From a virus: 64,000 nt of DNA. The position numbers and the translations under genes were made by a program. Location: IMG/VR virus record IMGVR_UViG_3300021479_000006, positions 102,901 to 166,900 of that record; one strand, 5' to 3'. The notes under the pieces were generated by a model that did not search any database, was not told where the DNA came from, and saw nothing but the letters and a program-made list of their open reading frames with translations. This document shows positions 1 through 7,040 of this stretch, in pieces. The first letter of the stretch is position 1. Each line of letters starts with the position of its first letter.

Positions 1-40
1 CCGACCAACTATAAAAGTTGACCGGGTTTTAATATTTTTG
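1..40 (+). terminator. probable rho-independent terminator at window edge
   Basis: Bases 1-9 and 17-25 form a 9-bp stem (two G:U pairs) around a 7-nt loop, followed by a T-rich tract (gttttaatattttt). It would end a plus-strand gene lying before the window. Confidence 0.5.
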
Positions 41-52
41 TTATTTCAAATA

Positions 53-124
53 TTAAGCAAAACTTTCCCAGTCAACCATTGGTTGTTGCTGAGCCTGCAT
101 ATTATTTGAAATTAATTTTTTCAT
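53..124 (-). CDS. 23-aa small protein, hypothetical
   Basis: An ATG at 122-124 opens 23 codons (starts MKKLISNNMQAQQQ, ends VDWESFA) to a TAA at 53-55. A late-promoter-like GATATATAA motif lies just upstream (minus strand, 131-139), as for several virion-type genes of this window, which makes a real small gene plausible. No family recognised. Confidence 0.35.
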   Translation of the reverse strand: MKKLISNNMQAQQQPMVDWESFA

Positions 125-179
125 CTTAGATTATATATCAGAAAATTTCTGTTTGTTTTAGCAAAATTAGTAATTTATT

Positions 180-386
180 TCATTTTATCAAAATATTCTT
201 TAAATAATATTCACGCATTTTATCGAATCCATCAATTAAAGTATTCCAGGAATGAATAAGTTCAAAGTTTATTTTCTCATTTACTATAGAAGGAATATAC
301 TTAAAATCTATATTAGACCAATTATCACCTAAGAAGTATTGAAAGCATTCTTCATCAAACTTATTTCTTACAAACTGATATCTCAT
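180..386 (-). CDS. 68-aa hypothetical protein
   Basis: Small soluble protein rich in aromatic and charged residues (starts MRYQFVRNKFDEE). Its start overlaps the stop of the upstream minus-strand DRTase-Nudix gene by four bases, so the two are probably translationally coupled. No domain recognised. Confidence 0.6.
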   Translation of the reverse strand: MRYQFVRNKFDEECFQYFLGDNWSNIDFKYIPSIVNEKINFELIHSWNTLIDGFDKMREYYLKNILIK

Positions 387-1666
387 ACTTTAATCTTTTG
401 ATCTTTGATTTTACTATAGATGACTTCCATTATCATACCAATCTGAGCATGATCTACGATATCATCTTTGAATAGGTCTTTTAGTTGTTTAAATTCAACG
501 TAAGTACGTTCTGTTTCTTCGGTCACACCAAACACCTTTCCTTTGACAGACTTCTTTATATCAGCTAAATCATCATCAGATAGCTCAAGACCAAATAGAG
601 CGTTCTTATGTATTGATAAAGTAGAAACTAACTGTCTTCTTCCAAAGAATTCTAAATCATATGGTTCAACAGTTAAACCAGTTTCTTCTTTTATCTCTTT
701 AACTATTATTTCCTGAGGATCTTTACTTGAGAAACTAGAACCACCTGGATTTTCGTAAACATAAATATCTCCATTATTTACTGGAGATCTGAATTCCTTA
801 ACAAGAACAATATCACTGTTCCACATATCTTCTTGATCAATATGATACATTACTACTGAAGATAAATTGAATCTGGATAGAATTATTTCATTATCTTTAT
901 ACCGGTCCTCAGCTTTTATCCATACTTTAACCCACATAGACCATAAGAATAGAATATTTTTATCTGGCCCAACATAATACTTCCATAATACATTTGCATC
1001 ATGAAGTTCATCACCGGCTTTCTCTTGATTTTTATACCATTCAATAAATGTGTCAGAATTCCAAATATCCAAGGGTACAAATCTCTCAGCACCTGTTCTT
1101 TTAAATGTATATTTATCTTTCTTTAAAAGTTCTTTATATTTATCAATAACATATTGAAGAGTATTTTCGAGAGTTTTAAAGGCTGGTATATTGTATTTCT
1201 CAGCATAAAATTCTTGATACCTTACTTTCTCAGCATCTTTAGGACATCCAAGTACAAGTTTTTCTGGAGCCTGACCTTTCCAATAACCCCATTCATCGTT
1301 GGTAGTGAATCCTGGAAGTTTAACTAAATCTCTTGGTATCCAAAAAAGGATTACATCAGCTATTCTCAAACCTTCTTCTTCCCATTCAATCTGATCCTCA
1401 TATTCATTTTTAAATTCACCACTTGAATCTTCCGGAATAAGAACAGCACCAGTAAATCCTTTTTTCTTAAGATATTCTACAGCTTCAGATCTCCAGGATT
1501 TAGGTGTTTTTTTATTTTCTTCAGATCTATAAGTAGGACCAGCAAGAAATACAGTGAATTCAGTTGTTTTAGGTAATTCCTGGTTACTGTAATATACTTT
1601 TAATTTTCCAGAACTATTATCTTCATTAATACTTTGATAAGTATCAGATTTTTTGAAATACTTCAT
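383..1666 (-). CDS. nucleoside 2-deoxyribosyltransferase-like / Nudix hydrolase fusion
   Basis: 427 aa, two domains. Residues ~35-190 read like the DRTase-like family (PF15891 type): FLAGPTYR near the start, then SWRSEAVEYL, an IEWEEEGLRIADVILFWIP helix/strand and a TTNDEWGYW segment. Residues ~265-420 form a Nudix domain with a good box (GGSSF...EIIVKEIKEETGL; Lys replaces the usual Arg of REUXEEXGU). DRTases cleave or transfer base-sugar bonds and Nudix enzymes hydrolyse nucleoside diphosphates linked to another moiety, so the fusion probably acts on a nucleotide or NAD/ADP-ribose-type metabolite. Substrate unknown. A P-loop kinase of NadR type lies at 50056. Start chosen at the ATG followed by KYFKKSDTYQ. 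Confidence 0.8.
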   Translation of the reverse strand: MKYFKKSDTYQSINEDNSSGKLKVYYSNQELPKTTEFTVFLAGPTYRSEENKKTPKSWRSEAVEYLKKKGFTGAVLIPEDSSGEFKNEYEDQIEWEEEGLRIADVILFWIPRDLVKLPGFTTNDEWGYWKGQAPEKLVLGCPKDAEKVRYQEFYAEKYNIPAFKTLENTLQYVIDKYKELLKKDKYTFKRTGAERFVPLDIWNSDTFIEWYKNQEKAGDELHDANVLWKYYVGPDKNILFLWSMWVKVWIKAEDRYKDNEIILSRFNLSSVVMYHIDQEDMWNSDIVLVKEFRSPVNNGDIYVYENPGGSSFSSKDPQEIIVKEIKEETGLTVEPYDLEFFGRRQLVSTLSIHKNALFGLELSDDDLADIKKSVKGKVFGVTEETERTYVEFKQLKDLFKDDIVDHAQIGMIMEVIYSKIKDQKIKV

Positions 1667-1809
1667 TTTATAATTTTGATTTATAAAGTATATAAGATAA
1701 ATGATAAAAGTTTTGAAGTAATTAGTATCTTTACACCAATAACAGTTAATATATAAGTCATGAAAAATCTAAATTATGGACTCTAAGTAAAAAATTAACT
1801 TAGAGTAAA

Positions 1810-2496
1810 ATGAAAAAAAGAAACAAGCAATATCTTCGTGAGAAGGAATATTTGCGTTTAAAAAAAGCATCCGATGATAATTGGGATGCTCAAAGAAATT
1901 TAGGTTGGATTCAACTTGATGAACCTCTCCATACAGGTTATACAGCTAAACTAGTTCTCAGGTCTGATATTGCTAATAGAGAAGATGCTTGGATTTTTCA
2001 AACAATCATCGATAATTACAGTAGCAGTTCTTATGCTAAAAGATTAAGGGATCTTGATTTTTCAAAAAAAGATATCAAATCATATCGTATTTATGGTAGG
2101 CCACATGTGTATAGTATAAGTGAAAATACATATAACTCAATGAATCCACAAATCAAAAAATGGTTTCAAAAACTATCATTTACTTCCTCATGGGCAGGCG
2201 AACGTTATTCTTGTGATGTACCAAATTTCTTTTTTGAAATTTCAATAGAGAAATATTACACAACTAAAATAAGAATATTTGATGAAGTTCTTCAACAAGA
2301 AGCAGCAGAGATAAAAGCTACAATTGAACATAAATTCTATATAGAAAATTGTAGATTTTATAATGGTCGTAGAATGAGAAGAATTTTGAATAATATACAA
2401 AGGAATAAATCTAAAATGAAAATGAATCATATTATTGATAGTGATGAGGATTATATCTTTGAGGATAATTATAAAAATGCTTCCGGGTATTGGTAG
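1810..2496 (+). CDS. 228-aa hypothetical protein
   Basis: Basic N-terminus (MKKRNKQYLREKEYLRLKK), a central region rich in aromatics and a C-terminal basic helix followed by an acidic tail. No motif recognised. Preceded by a 143-bp intergenic region after the divergent DRTase-Nudix gene and followed within 30 bp by a small membrane protein gene. Confidence 0.6.
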   Translation: MKKRNKQYLREKEYLRLKKASDDNWDAQRNLGWIQLDEPLHTGYTAKLVLRSDIANREDAWIFQTIIDNYSSSSYAKRLRDLDFSKKDIKSYRIYGRPHVYSISENTYNSMNPQIKKWFQKLSFTSSWAGERYSCDVPNFFFEISIEKYYTTKIRIFDEVLQQEAAEIKATIEHKFYIENCRFYNGRRMRRILNNIQRNKSKMKMNHIIDSDEDYIFEDNYKNASGYW

Positions 2497-2526
2497 AATT
2501 AATATATAATAGAAATAATATTTTTT

Positions 2527-2709
2527 ATGATTAAATTTAGAATAAAGAGTATACTGATGATATCAGCAATTTTGGTTATTGCTTTAGCTTTAATATTTCT
2601 AATACATATTTTTAGTCTTCCACCTATATTAGTAGGTGTAGTTTTTATATTTACTTTTGTTGCAGTAATATTTAACGAAAGTATATTTAAAATAAATATT
2701 AAAGAATAA
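2527..2709 (+). CDS. small two-helix membrane protein
   Basis: 60 aa with two predicted membrane segments (about residues 8-28 and 32-50) and a short basic C-terminus. Could be an inner-membrane effector or a holin-type protein, but nothing in the sequence decides this. Confidence 0.5.
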   Translation: MIKFRIKSILMISAILVIALALIFLIHIFSLPPILVGVVFIFTFVAVIFNESIFKINIKE

Positions 2710-2711
2710 AT

Positions 2712-2743
2712 TTTGGTTATATGAAAACTTTCTACTACTTTTG
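2712..2743 (+). promoter_or_regulatory. Bacteroidetes-type promoter TTTG-N20-TACTTTTG
   Basis: TTTG at 2712-2715 and TACTTTTG at 2736-2743 match the -33 (TTTG) and -7 (TAnnTTTG) consensus of the Bacteroidetes primary sigma factor, with 20 bp between. Transcription should start near 2750, ahead of the 32-codon mini-ORF and the tRNA cluster. Confidence 0.7.
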
Positions 2744-2797
2744 ACGTATCAATACAAAAGGAAGATATTTGTCTTCATATATAAGTTAAGAAAAACA

Positions 2798-2896
2798 ATG
2801 AACTTGAACAATAACATATCTACAACCACTACGAATAGATGGCATCGTCGTACAAGAACCTCTCAAGGGTTGCTTAGTGGTCATGGTATGTTGTAA
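2798..2896 (+). CDS. 32-aa peptide between promoter and terminator (leader-like)
   Basis: ATG at 2798 opens 32 codons; the peptide has a Thr-rich part followed by an Arg/His-rich part (STTTNRWHRRTRTS) and ends before a 16-bp terminator. The unit promoter - mini-ORF - strong terminator directly in front of tRNA genes resembles a transcription attenuator or a stand-alone small transcript. The rare Arg/Trp/His/Thr codon cluster is interesting because the cluster downstream encodes tRNAs for Arg, His, Thr and perhaps Trp. Function is inference. Confidence 0.45.
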   Translation: MNLNNNISTTTTNRWHRRTRTSQGLLSGHGML

Positions 2897-2923
2897 TTTC
2901 TAGTTCTAAAGATAAAGGAATTC

Positions 2924-2965
2924 AAAATCCGCCTCGAAGCATAAAACCTTCGAGGCGGATTTTTG
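2924..2965 (+). terminator. strong intrinsic terminator before the tRNA cluster
   Basis: A perfect 16-bp stem (2924-2939 with 2948-2963) around an 8-nt loop, with a T-run at its end (core CCGCCTCGAAG). It ends the mini-ORF transcript just upstream of the tRNA genes. Confidence 0.85.
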
Positions 2966-2972
2966 TTTATAT

Positions 2973-3044
2973 GGTGTCATTAGTTTAGTGGTAGAATTTA
3001 GGTTTGTGGAGCCTAAGACCAGGGTTCGATTCCCGATGACACCC
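2973..3044 (+). tRNA. tRNA-His (GTG)
   Basis: Acceptor stem GGTGTCA pairs with TGACACC. The anticodon arm TAGGT-TTGTGGA-GCCTA exposes GTG. The T-arm has TTCGATT in its loop, but its stem is partly mismatched (only GGG/CCC pairs well). No encoded CCA. First gene of the tRNA cluster. Confidence 0.85.
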
Positions 3045-3048
3045 AAAT

Positions 3049-3127
3049 ACAGCAGCTGGCATTGGCGAGCCGAGCATTCTCCAAAAGTGTGTCGAAAGAC
3101 TTGTAGATCCGACTTCTACCTGCTGTG
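3049..3127 (+). tRNA. atypical tRNA, best read as tRNA-Trp (CCA)
   Basis: Acceptor ACAGCAG/CTGCTGT, D-arm TGGC/GCCG, anticodon arm GCATT-CTCCAAA-AGTGT giving CCA, T-arm GTAGA/TCTAC all pair. Unusual points: an extended variable arm that can form a GTC-GAAA-GAC mini-hairpin, and TCCGACT instead of TTCRANT in the T-loop. A class II tRNA such as Leu (CAA) is the alternative if the loop is shifted by one. Confidence 0.5.
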
Positions 3128-3134
3128 CAAAAAT

Positions 3135-3207
3135 ATTCCTGTAGTTCAATTGGATAGAACAAATTACTACGGATAATTAGATAAAGGTTCGAGTCCTTTC
3201 GGGAATA
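3135..3207 (+). tRNA. tRNA-Arg (ACG)
   Basis: Acceptor ATTCCTG/CGGGAAT (one G:U). Anticodon arm AATTA-CTACGGA-TAATT is perfectly paired and gives ACG. T-loop TTCGAGT. Sits two genes before a phage ArgRS. Confidence 0.85.
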
Positions 3208-3216
3208 CAAAAATAT

Positions 3217-3290
3217 TATCTTGTAGCTCAATTGAATAGAGCGATTGCCTTCTAAGCAGTAGGTTGCAGGTTTGAATCCTGCCAAGGTAA
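3217..3290 (+). tRNA. tRNA-Arg (TCT)
   Basis: Acceptor TATCTTG/CAAGGTA. Anticodon arm ATTGC-CTTCTAA-GCAGT gives TCT (reads AGA/AGG, the favoured Arg codons in this AT-rich genome). T-arm GCAGG-TTTGAAT-CCTGC. Confidence 0.88.
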
Positions 3291-3295
3291 CAAAT

Positions 3296-3368
3296 TCCGG
3301 AGTAGCTCAATTGATGGAGCATCTGACTTGTAATCAGAAGGTTGAGGGTTTGATCCCCTTCTCCGGAT
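3296..3368 (+). tRNA. tRNA-Thr (TGT)
   Basis: Acceptor TCCGGAG/CTCCGGA perfectly paired. Anticodon arm TCTGA-CTTGTAA-TCAGA gives TGT. T-arm GAGGG-TTTGATC-CCCTT. Last tRNA, 15 bp before the ArgRS gene. Confidence 0.9.
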
Positions 3369-3383
3369 CAAACGTATATAACT

Positions 3384-4559
3384 ATGAAAATAAATATCAA
3401 CATATTAAAAGAAATTCCTAAGAACTTTGGTTCTGGATTATGTGTATATGGTAAACCTAGTGAAGAAGTTTCTTCATGGATAAACTATCACAATTTTGAA
3501 ACCGAGTTATCTGGAAGCTTCACTAATATAATAATACCAGAAGATTTAGATATTAATACAGCTTTTTACATTAACGAGCAGTATGAGTATATTGATGGGA
3601 TTAGTCCAAATCTCAATAAGTATACTCATTTAGGACATATATCTAACTTTGTATTAGCTAAAACTTTTCAAAAACTTGGTATAGGAAAACAATTTATCGC
3701 TAACCTCGGTGATACTTTGGAGGGTAATGTTAAAAAAGAAGATGCTTTAAAAGTTTATCAGGAAATATGTAACACTTTCGATTACAAAATTGATAAAATA
3801 TTCTTTGCTTCTGAATTAGAATATACTGGTGAACTTTTAGAAAACGGACAAGGTGAATATGAAGGCACTAAAATATTTAACATAAATGATAAGAAATTGG
3901 TCGGAATTAAAAGTAATGGGGCTACATCATATTTTTATCAGGATGTAGCCCTGGCCTCTATACTAAACAGTAAAACTTTATACATGACAGGTTTGGAACA
4001 AGGTGAGCATTTTAAATCTTTGAAAATATTATTTCCAAATGTTGAACATCTACCTCTTGGTTTAGTTATGGTAAAAGGCGAGAAAATGTCTTCTCGTTTA
4101 GGTAATGTGATCTTATTTTCTGAGATCATAGATATGTTCAAAGAGAAATTTGGTGATAATGATAAGCTTGTATGGAATGTATTAGCAGGTTATATTTTAA
4201 AATCTATTCCTGGAACCAATAAAAACATTGATTTGGATCAATTGGATAATGTTAAGATGTCAGCCGGTTTATATTTGAGCTATACGTTGGCTAAATTAAA
4301 AAGTGCTGGATTAGTTGTAAATGATATATCTGATTTCAATTCAGTTTTCTTAAAAATAAAAACATTGAAAGCAAAGAATAGTTTATCACCAAATATATTG
4401 TTTGAAGCTTTAGTGGAACAGGCTAAAAAGATAAGTGGTTTGTATGAGTTATATCAAATAAAAGGAAACGACGATAATCAAAAAATGTTCAACCCCTTGG
4501 CTGAGGACTTATTATTTGGTATGAAACTATTAGGTCTTTATGATATAGACAAGGTGTAA
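3384..4559 (+). CDS. argS: compact arginyl-tRNA synthetase-like protein
   Basis: 391 aa class I aminoacyl-tRNA synthetase. The ArgRS-type first motif is SPNLNKYTHLGH (HIGH box = HLGH, residues 82-85) and the KMSKS loop is KMSSRLGN (234-241). A TSYFYQDVALA segment matches the ArgRS GxTxYxxRDxA region. The C-terminal ~120 residues look like a short DALR anticodon-binding domain ending in a typical LLGL helix. Cellular ArgRS is usually ~550-580 aa, so the N-terminal additional domain and part of the insertions are missing or reduced. It directly follows a tRNA cluster with two Arg tRNAs, which supports Arg-tRNA charging. Residues 1-70 keep only a remnant of the N-terminal domain. Confidence 0.82.
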   Translation: MKININILKEIPKNFGSGLCVYGKPSEEVSSWINYHNFETELSGSFTNIIIPEDLDINTAFYINEQYEYIDGISPNLNKYTHLGHISNFVLAKTFQKLGIGKQFIANLGDTLEGNVKKEDALKVYQEICNTFDYKIDKIFFASELEYTGELLENGQGEYEGTKIFNINDKKLVGIKSNGATSYFYQDVALASILNSKTLYMTGLEQGEHFKSLKILFPNVEHLPLGLVMVKGEKMSSRLGNVILFSEIIDMFKEKFGDNDKLVWNVLAGYILKSIPGTNKNIDLDQLDNVKMSAGLYLSYTLAKLKSAGLVVNDISDFNSVFLKIKTLKAKNSLSPNILFEALVEQAKKISGLYELYQIKGNDDNQKMFNPLAEDLLFGMKLLGLYDIDKV

Positions 4560-4580
4560 AATATTCAACACCTTGTCTAT
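4545..4580. terminator. bidirectional hairpin between convergent genes
   Basis: A 13-bp inverted repeat (ATAGACAAGGTGT and its complement) with a 10-nt loop spans the end of the ArgRS gene, which converges on the endolysin gene. There is no strong T-run on either strand, so termination is likely but not certain. Confidence 0.45.
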
Positions 4581-4590
4581 CATAAGTAAT

Positions 4591-5169
4591 TTATTTAGCT
4601 ATAGAAGCTGTTGTAGGAGCTGCCTGTATAACGGATTTACATTTAACTACCCACATCTTTCTTTCATTAAGACCATTATAACCGCCATTAATTTTTTTAG
4701 TGATTGATACTACATCATCTTTATCAGCAAAAACGTTGAGACCTTTTCTATTCCAGAACCAGCCTGCCACTAAACCATCCCATGGTTCATGTGCAACTAA
4801 ATCAGGGTTTGTAACAAAATCTTGTCCAAATTCAGCTGATGCAGCTTTATAATTACCTTTTCCGGTTAATTGGAACCAACCTCGACCCCTGTATAAATAT
4901 CCATCACCATCATGTTCAGGAGTATTACCAAGATCTACTCTTGTATCATAAGCTAACTGAGCCGGAGTATTACCCCAAATCTCTGTTGAATATCTGAAAG
5001 CACCAGATTCATGTAATACTTGGGCCAAGAAATGGCAAATTCTAAGAATAGTATTAATATTGTATTTTATAAATGTTTGATTTAAGGCATCTGTAATTGT
5101 TTGAAGTCTAGCATCATCGTAATGTGTTGGTACTATAATAGATGCTAACTGTTCTTTTGTAATAGACAT
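4591..5169 (-). CDS. GH19 chitinase/lysozyme-type endolysin
   Basis: 192 aa. HESGAFRYSTE (residues 53-63) carries the putative catalytic Glu pair of family GH19, followed by YRGRGWFQLTGKGNY and ITKKINGGYNGLNER, the characteristic substrate-cleft motifs. No signal peptide, so release would need a holin or other membrane lesion. It should cleave the peptidoglycan glycan strand at the end of infection. Divergent to a lipoprotein gene that may be part of the lysis set. Confidence 0.88.
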   Translation of the reverse strand: MSITKEQLASIIVPTHYDDARLQTITDALNQTFIKYNINTILRICHFLAQVLHESGAFRYSTEIWGNTPAQLAYDTRVDLGNTPEHDGDGYLYRGRGWFQLTGKGNYKAASAEFGQDFVTNPDLVAHEPWDGLVAGWFWNRKGLNVFADKDDVVSITKKINGGYNGLNERKMWVVKCKSVIQAAPTTASIAK

Positions 5170-5260
5170 AAGAGAATTTTTGATTTCCTTTATCTATATT
5201 TTTAGATAAATGTTTTTATTCCACAAATACATCAGTACCAATATTAAAACATAAGATAGT

Positions 5261-5291
5261 TTTGTTATATAACAATAAATGCTTATTATTG
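5261..5291 (+). promoter_or_regulatory. possible promoter TTTG-N19-TATTATTG
   Basis: TTTG at 5261-5264 and TATTATTG at 5284-5291 with 19 bp between fit the Bacteroidetes consensus except for one base in the -7 box. The ATG of the lipoprotein gene is only 5 bp downstream, implying a leaderless mRNA if this promoter is real. Confidence 0.35.
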
Positions 5292-5295
5292 TAAT

Positions 5296-5661
5296 ATGAA
5301 ACATTTCATGATTCTTATCATCGGTATTATATTCACTACGGGATGTTATAAACCACCACAAAAAGTATCTTACATCGTGAAAGATACTATTTATGTTACT
5401 GTCATCGATACGATATATTTACATCATTATGTAGATACTATAGTTGAAAGAATCATAATACCATATACAAGTATGATTACATCTATTGATAAAATATGTA
5501 TACCTAATAATAAACCATATTATTCAAAATTTTCTAAACTAGGTATAACTATAAACATACCTAAGAGAAAAACGCTGTCGGATTTTAGACCAGGGCTCCA
5601 GTATCATATTATTATACCTAAACCAAAAGTAAAAAAACCAAAACATTCTTACGATTTTTGA
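5296..5661 (+). CDS. small lipoprotein, possible spanin-type lysis protein
   Basis: 121 aa. A type II signal peptide with lipobox FTTGC gives lipidation at Cys17. The mature part has repeated DTIY/DTIV strands and ends in a Pro/Lys-rich tail (PKPKVKKPKH). Position next to the endolysin and lipoprotein nature suggest an outer-membrane spanin component, but no spanin partner is recognisable, so this is inference. Confidence 0.6.
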   Translation: MKHFMILIIGIIFTTGCYKPPQKVSYIVKDTIYVTVIDTIYLHHYVDTIVERIIIPYTSMITSIDKICIPNNKPYYSKFSKLGITINIPKRKTLSDFRPGLQYHIIIPKPKVKKPKHSYDF

Positions 5662-5687
5662 AATCACAAAGAATTTTAGTAAATTTG
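5657..5687 (+). promoter_or_regulatory. Bacteroidetes-type promoter TTTG-N19-TAAATTTG
   Basis: TTTG at 5657-5660 and TAAATTTG at 5680-5687 match the consensus exactly with 19-bp spacing. It would drive the three-gene run starting at 5710. Confidence 0.65.
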
Positions 5688-5709
5688 ATACAAAATTAAG
5701 AATAAAAAA

Positions 5710-5922
5710 ATGTCCACAAGTTTGTTATGCAATAATTGTAAATCACCTATACGTAAAAGTAACCAAGAAGAAGTTTATGAGAATAACTTTTTTTATAAAA
5801 ATGATAATGGTCAACCTATATGCAAATATTGTGGACCCAAAAATTATTCGGATGATTTTGGATGGGTATTTATTGGTATGGTAATAATAGCCCTAATTGC
5901 TATAGTATTCACAATCGTGTAA
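5710..5922 (+). CDS. zinc-ribbon plus single membrane helix protein
   Basis: 70 aa. CNNCKSPI and CKYCGPK form a CxxC...CxxC zinc ribbon (residues ~7-43), followed by a C-terminal transmembrane helix (~52-69). Probably a tail-anchored membrane protein; role unknown. First gene after a consensus promoter. Confidence 0.6.
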   Translation: MSTSLLCNNCKSPIRKSNQEEVYENNFFYKNDNGQPICKYCGPKNYSDDFGWVFIGMVIIALIAIVFTIV

Positions 5923-5926
5923 AATC

Positions 5927-6265
5927 ATGAAAGAGGTAAAGGATCCTTGTTATCAAATCACAAAAAAAGTTAAAACTGTTTTATATACAGATGGTATGAT
6001 AGAGGATTTTCCTTTAATTAAAAAGACTAGAGAACAAATTATCGAACTTATAACTCAGGCTCGTTTACAGAAGTATAACTCTTTGACTAAAGAAGAGTTG
6101 ATTGAGAAGTTAATGAGAAAGAATGCTGTTAGAATAGAAAGTACAAAGAATGATGATCTGGAGGATTTAGTGGATAAACTTGTAGGATTCGGTCATATTA
6201 TTAATGAACCTTGTCCATACAATGGTATTCATTGTTCCTTTGGTGATATAAATGGTTTAGTTTAA
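5927..6265 (+). CDS. 112-aa hypothetical protein
   Basis: Charged, helical protein; a segment SLTKEELIEKLMRKNAVRIE...DDLEDLVDKLVG resembles helix-extension-helix DNA-binding modules such as SAP, but the match is weak. A C-terminal Cys pair (CPYNGIHC) could bind metal. Follows the zinc-ribbon gene by 4 bp. Confidence 0.55.
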   Translation: MKEVKDPCYQITKKVKTVLYTDGMIEDFPLIKKTREQIIELITQARLQKYNSLTKEELIEKLMRKNAVRIESTKNDDLEDLVDKLVGFGHIINEPCPYNGIHCSFGDINGLV

Positions 6266-6271
6266 AAAATT

Positions 6272-6994
6272 ATGATACACACTGTAACAATTACTGGAGC
6301 TGATGATAACGTAGAACAGAAAGAATTACAAAAACTCTTTGTTAAATATCCATTTGTCGAATGGGGTATTTTATTTTCAAAAACCAGAGCTGGAACACAG
6401 CGTTATCCATCTACTAAGTGGATAGATAATTTAGGCAGTATAGATGAATTATTTGATCGCAAGAAAGTTAAGTTCTCATCGCATATTTGTGGTTCTATAT
6501 GTGAAGATTTTCTTCAAGGTGATAGAAAAATCTTAAAACTTATACAAACTAATGTATTTACAAGATTTCAATTGAATTTTAATATTGAGAAATACTCTGT
6601 TAATATATTTGATTTCATTCATTTAATGATTCGTGCTGAAGAGAAATCATACAATGGTTTAAATGTTATACTTCAATATAATCAACCAAATAAAGCATTC
6701 ATGGATTTTTTAATAAAATATCAACCAGGTGAATTTTTACATTACTTATATGATTCTTCAGGTGGTAATGGTAAAACACCTGATTCCTGGCCAGCTCCTT
6801 TATCCAAACCTACCGGTTATGCTGGAGGATTAAATTTGGAAAATTTAGATTCAGAAATTCAAAAGATACTAAGTGTAACTGGTGAAACACCTATTTGGAT
6901 AGATGCTGAATCTGGTATCAGAACAAATAATGAATTTGATTTAGTTAAGGTAGAAAAATTTTTAGAGATAGCATCCAAATATGTTGAAAAATAA
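6272..6994 (+). CDS. TrpF-like (phosphoribosylanthranilate isomerase family) TIM-barrel protein
   Basis: 240 aa. Strand/turn pattern of a TIM barrel: WGILFSKTRAGTQRYPS near the N-terminus, FSSHICGSIC as a second strand, and the phosphate-binding end GYAGGLNLENL and PIWIDAESGIRT...FDLVKVEKFLEIA. This matches TrpF-like proteins of unknown substrate seen in bacteria and large phages; a role in tryptophan synthesis is not implied. Third gene of the run from 5710. Confidence 0.65.
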   Translation: MIHTVTITGADDNVEQKELQKLFVKYPFVEWGILFSKTRAGTQRYPSTKWIDNLGSIDELFDRKKVKFSSHICGSICEDFLQGDRKILKLIQTNVFTRFQLNFNIEKYSVNIFDFIHLMIRAEEKSYNGLNVILQYNQPNKAFMDFLIKYQPGEFLHYLYDSSGGNGKTPDSWPAPLSKPTGYAGGLNLENLDSEIQKILSVTGETPIWIDAESGIRTNNEFDLVKVEKFLEIASKYVEK

Positions 6995-7040
6995 TATTTA
7001 ATCTAGTTTAAACTCAGAATATATAAAGCATGAAAAAATA

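Noticed and set aside
1712-1733. Promoter-like TTTG ... TATCTTTA before the 228-aa gene
   Set aside because: Spacing is only 10 bp instead of ~19-21, so it is not a convincing promoter.
2988-3285. ORFs across the tRNA cluster on both strands
   Set aside because: They are made of tRNA sequence.
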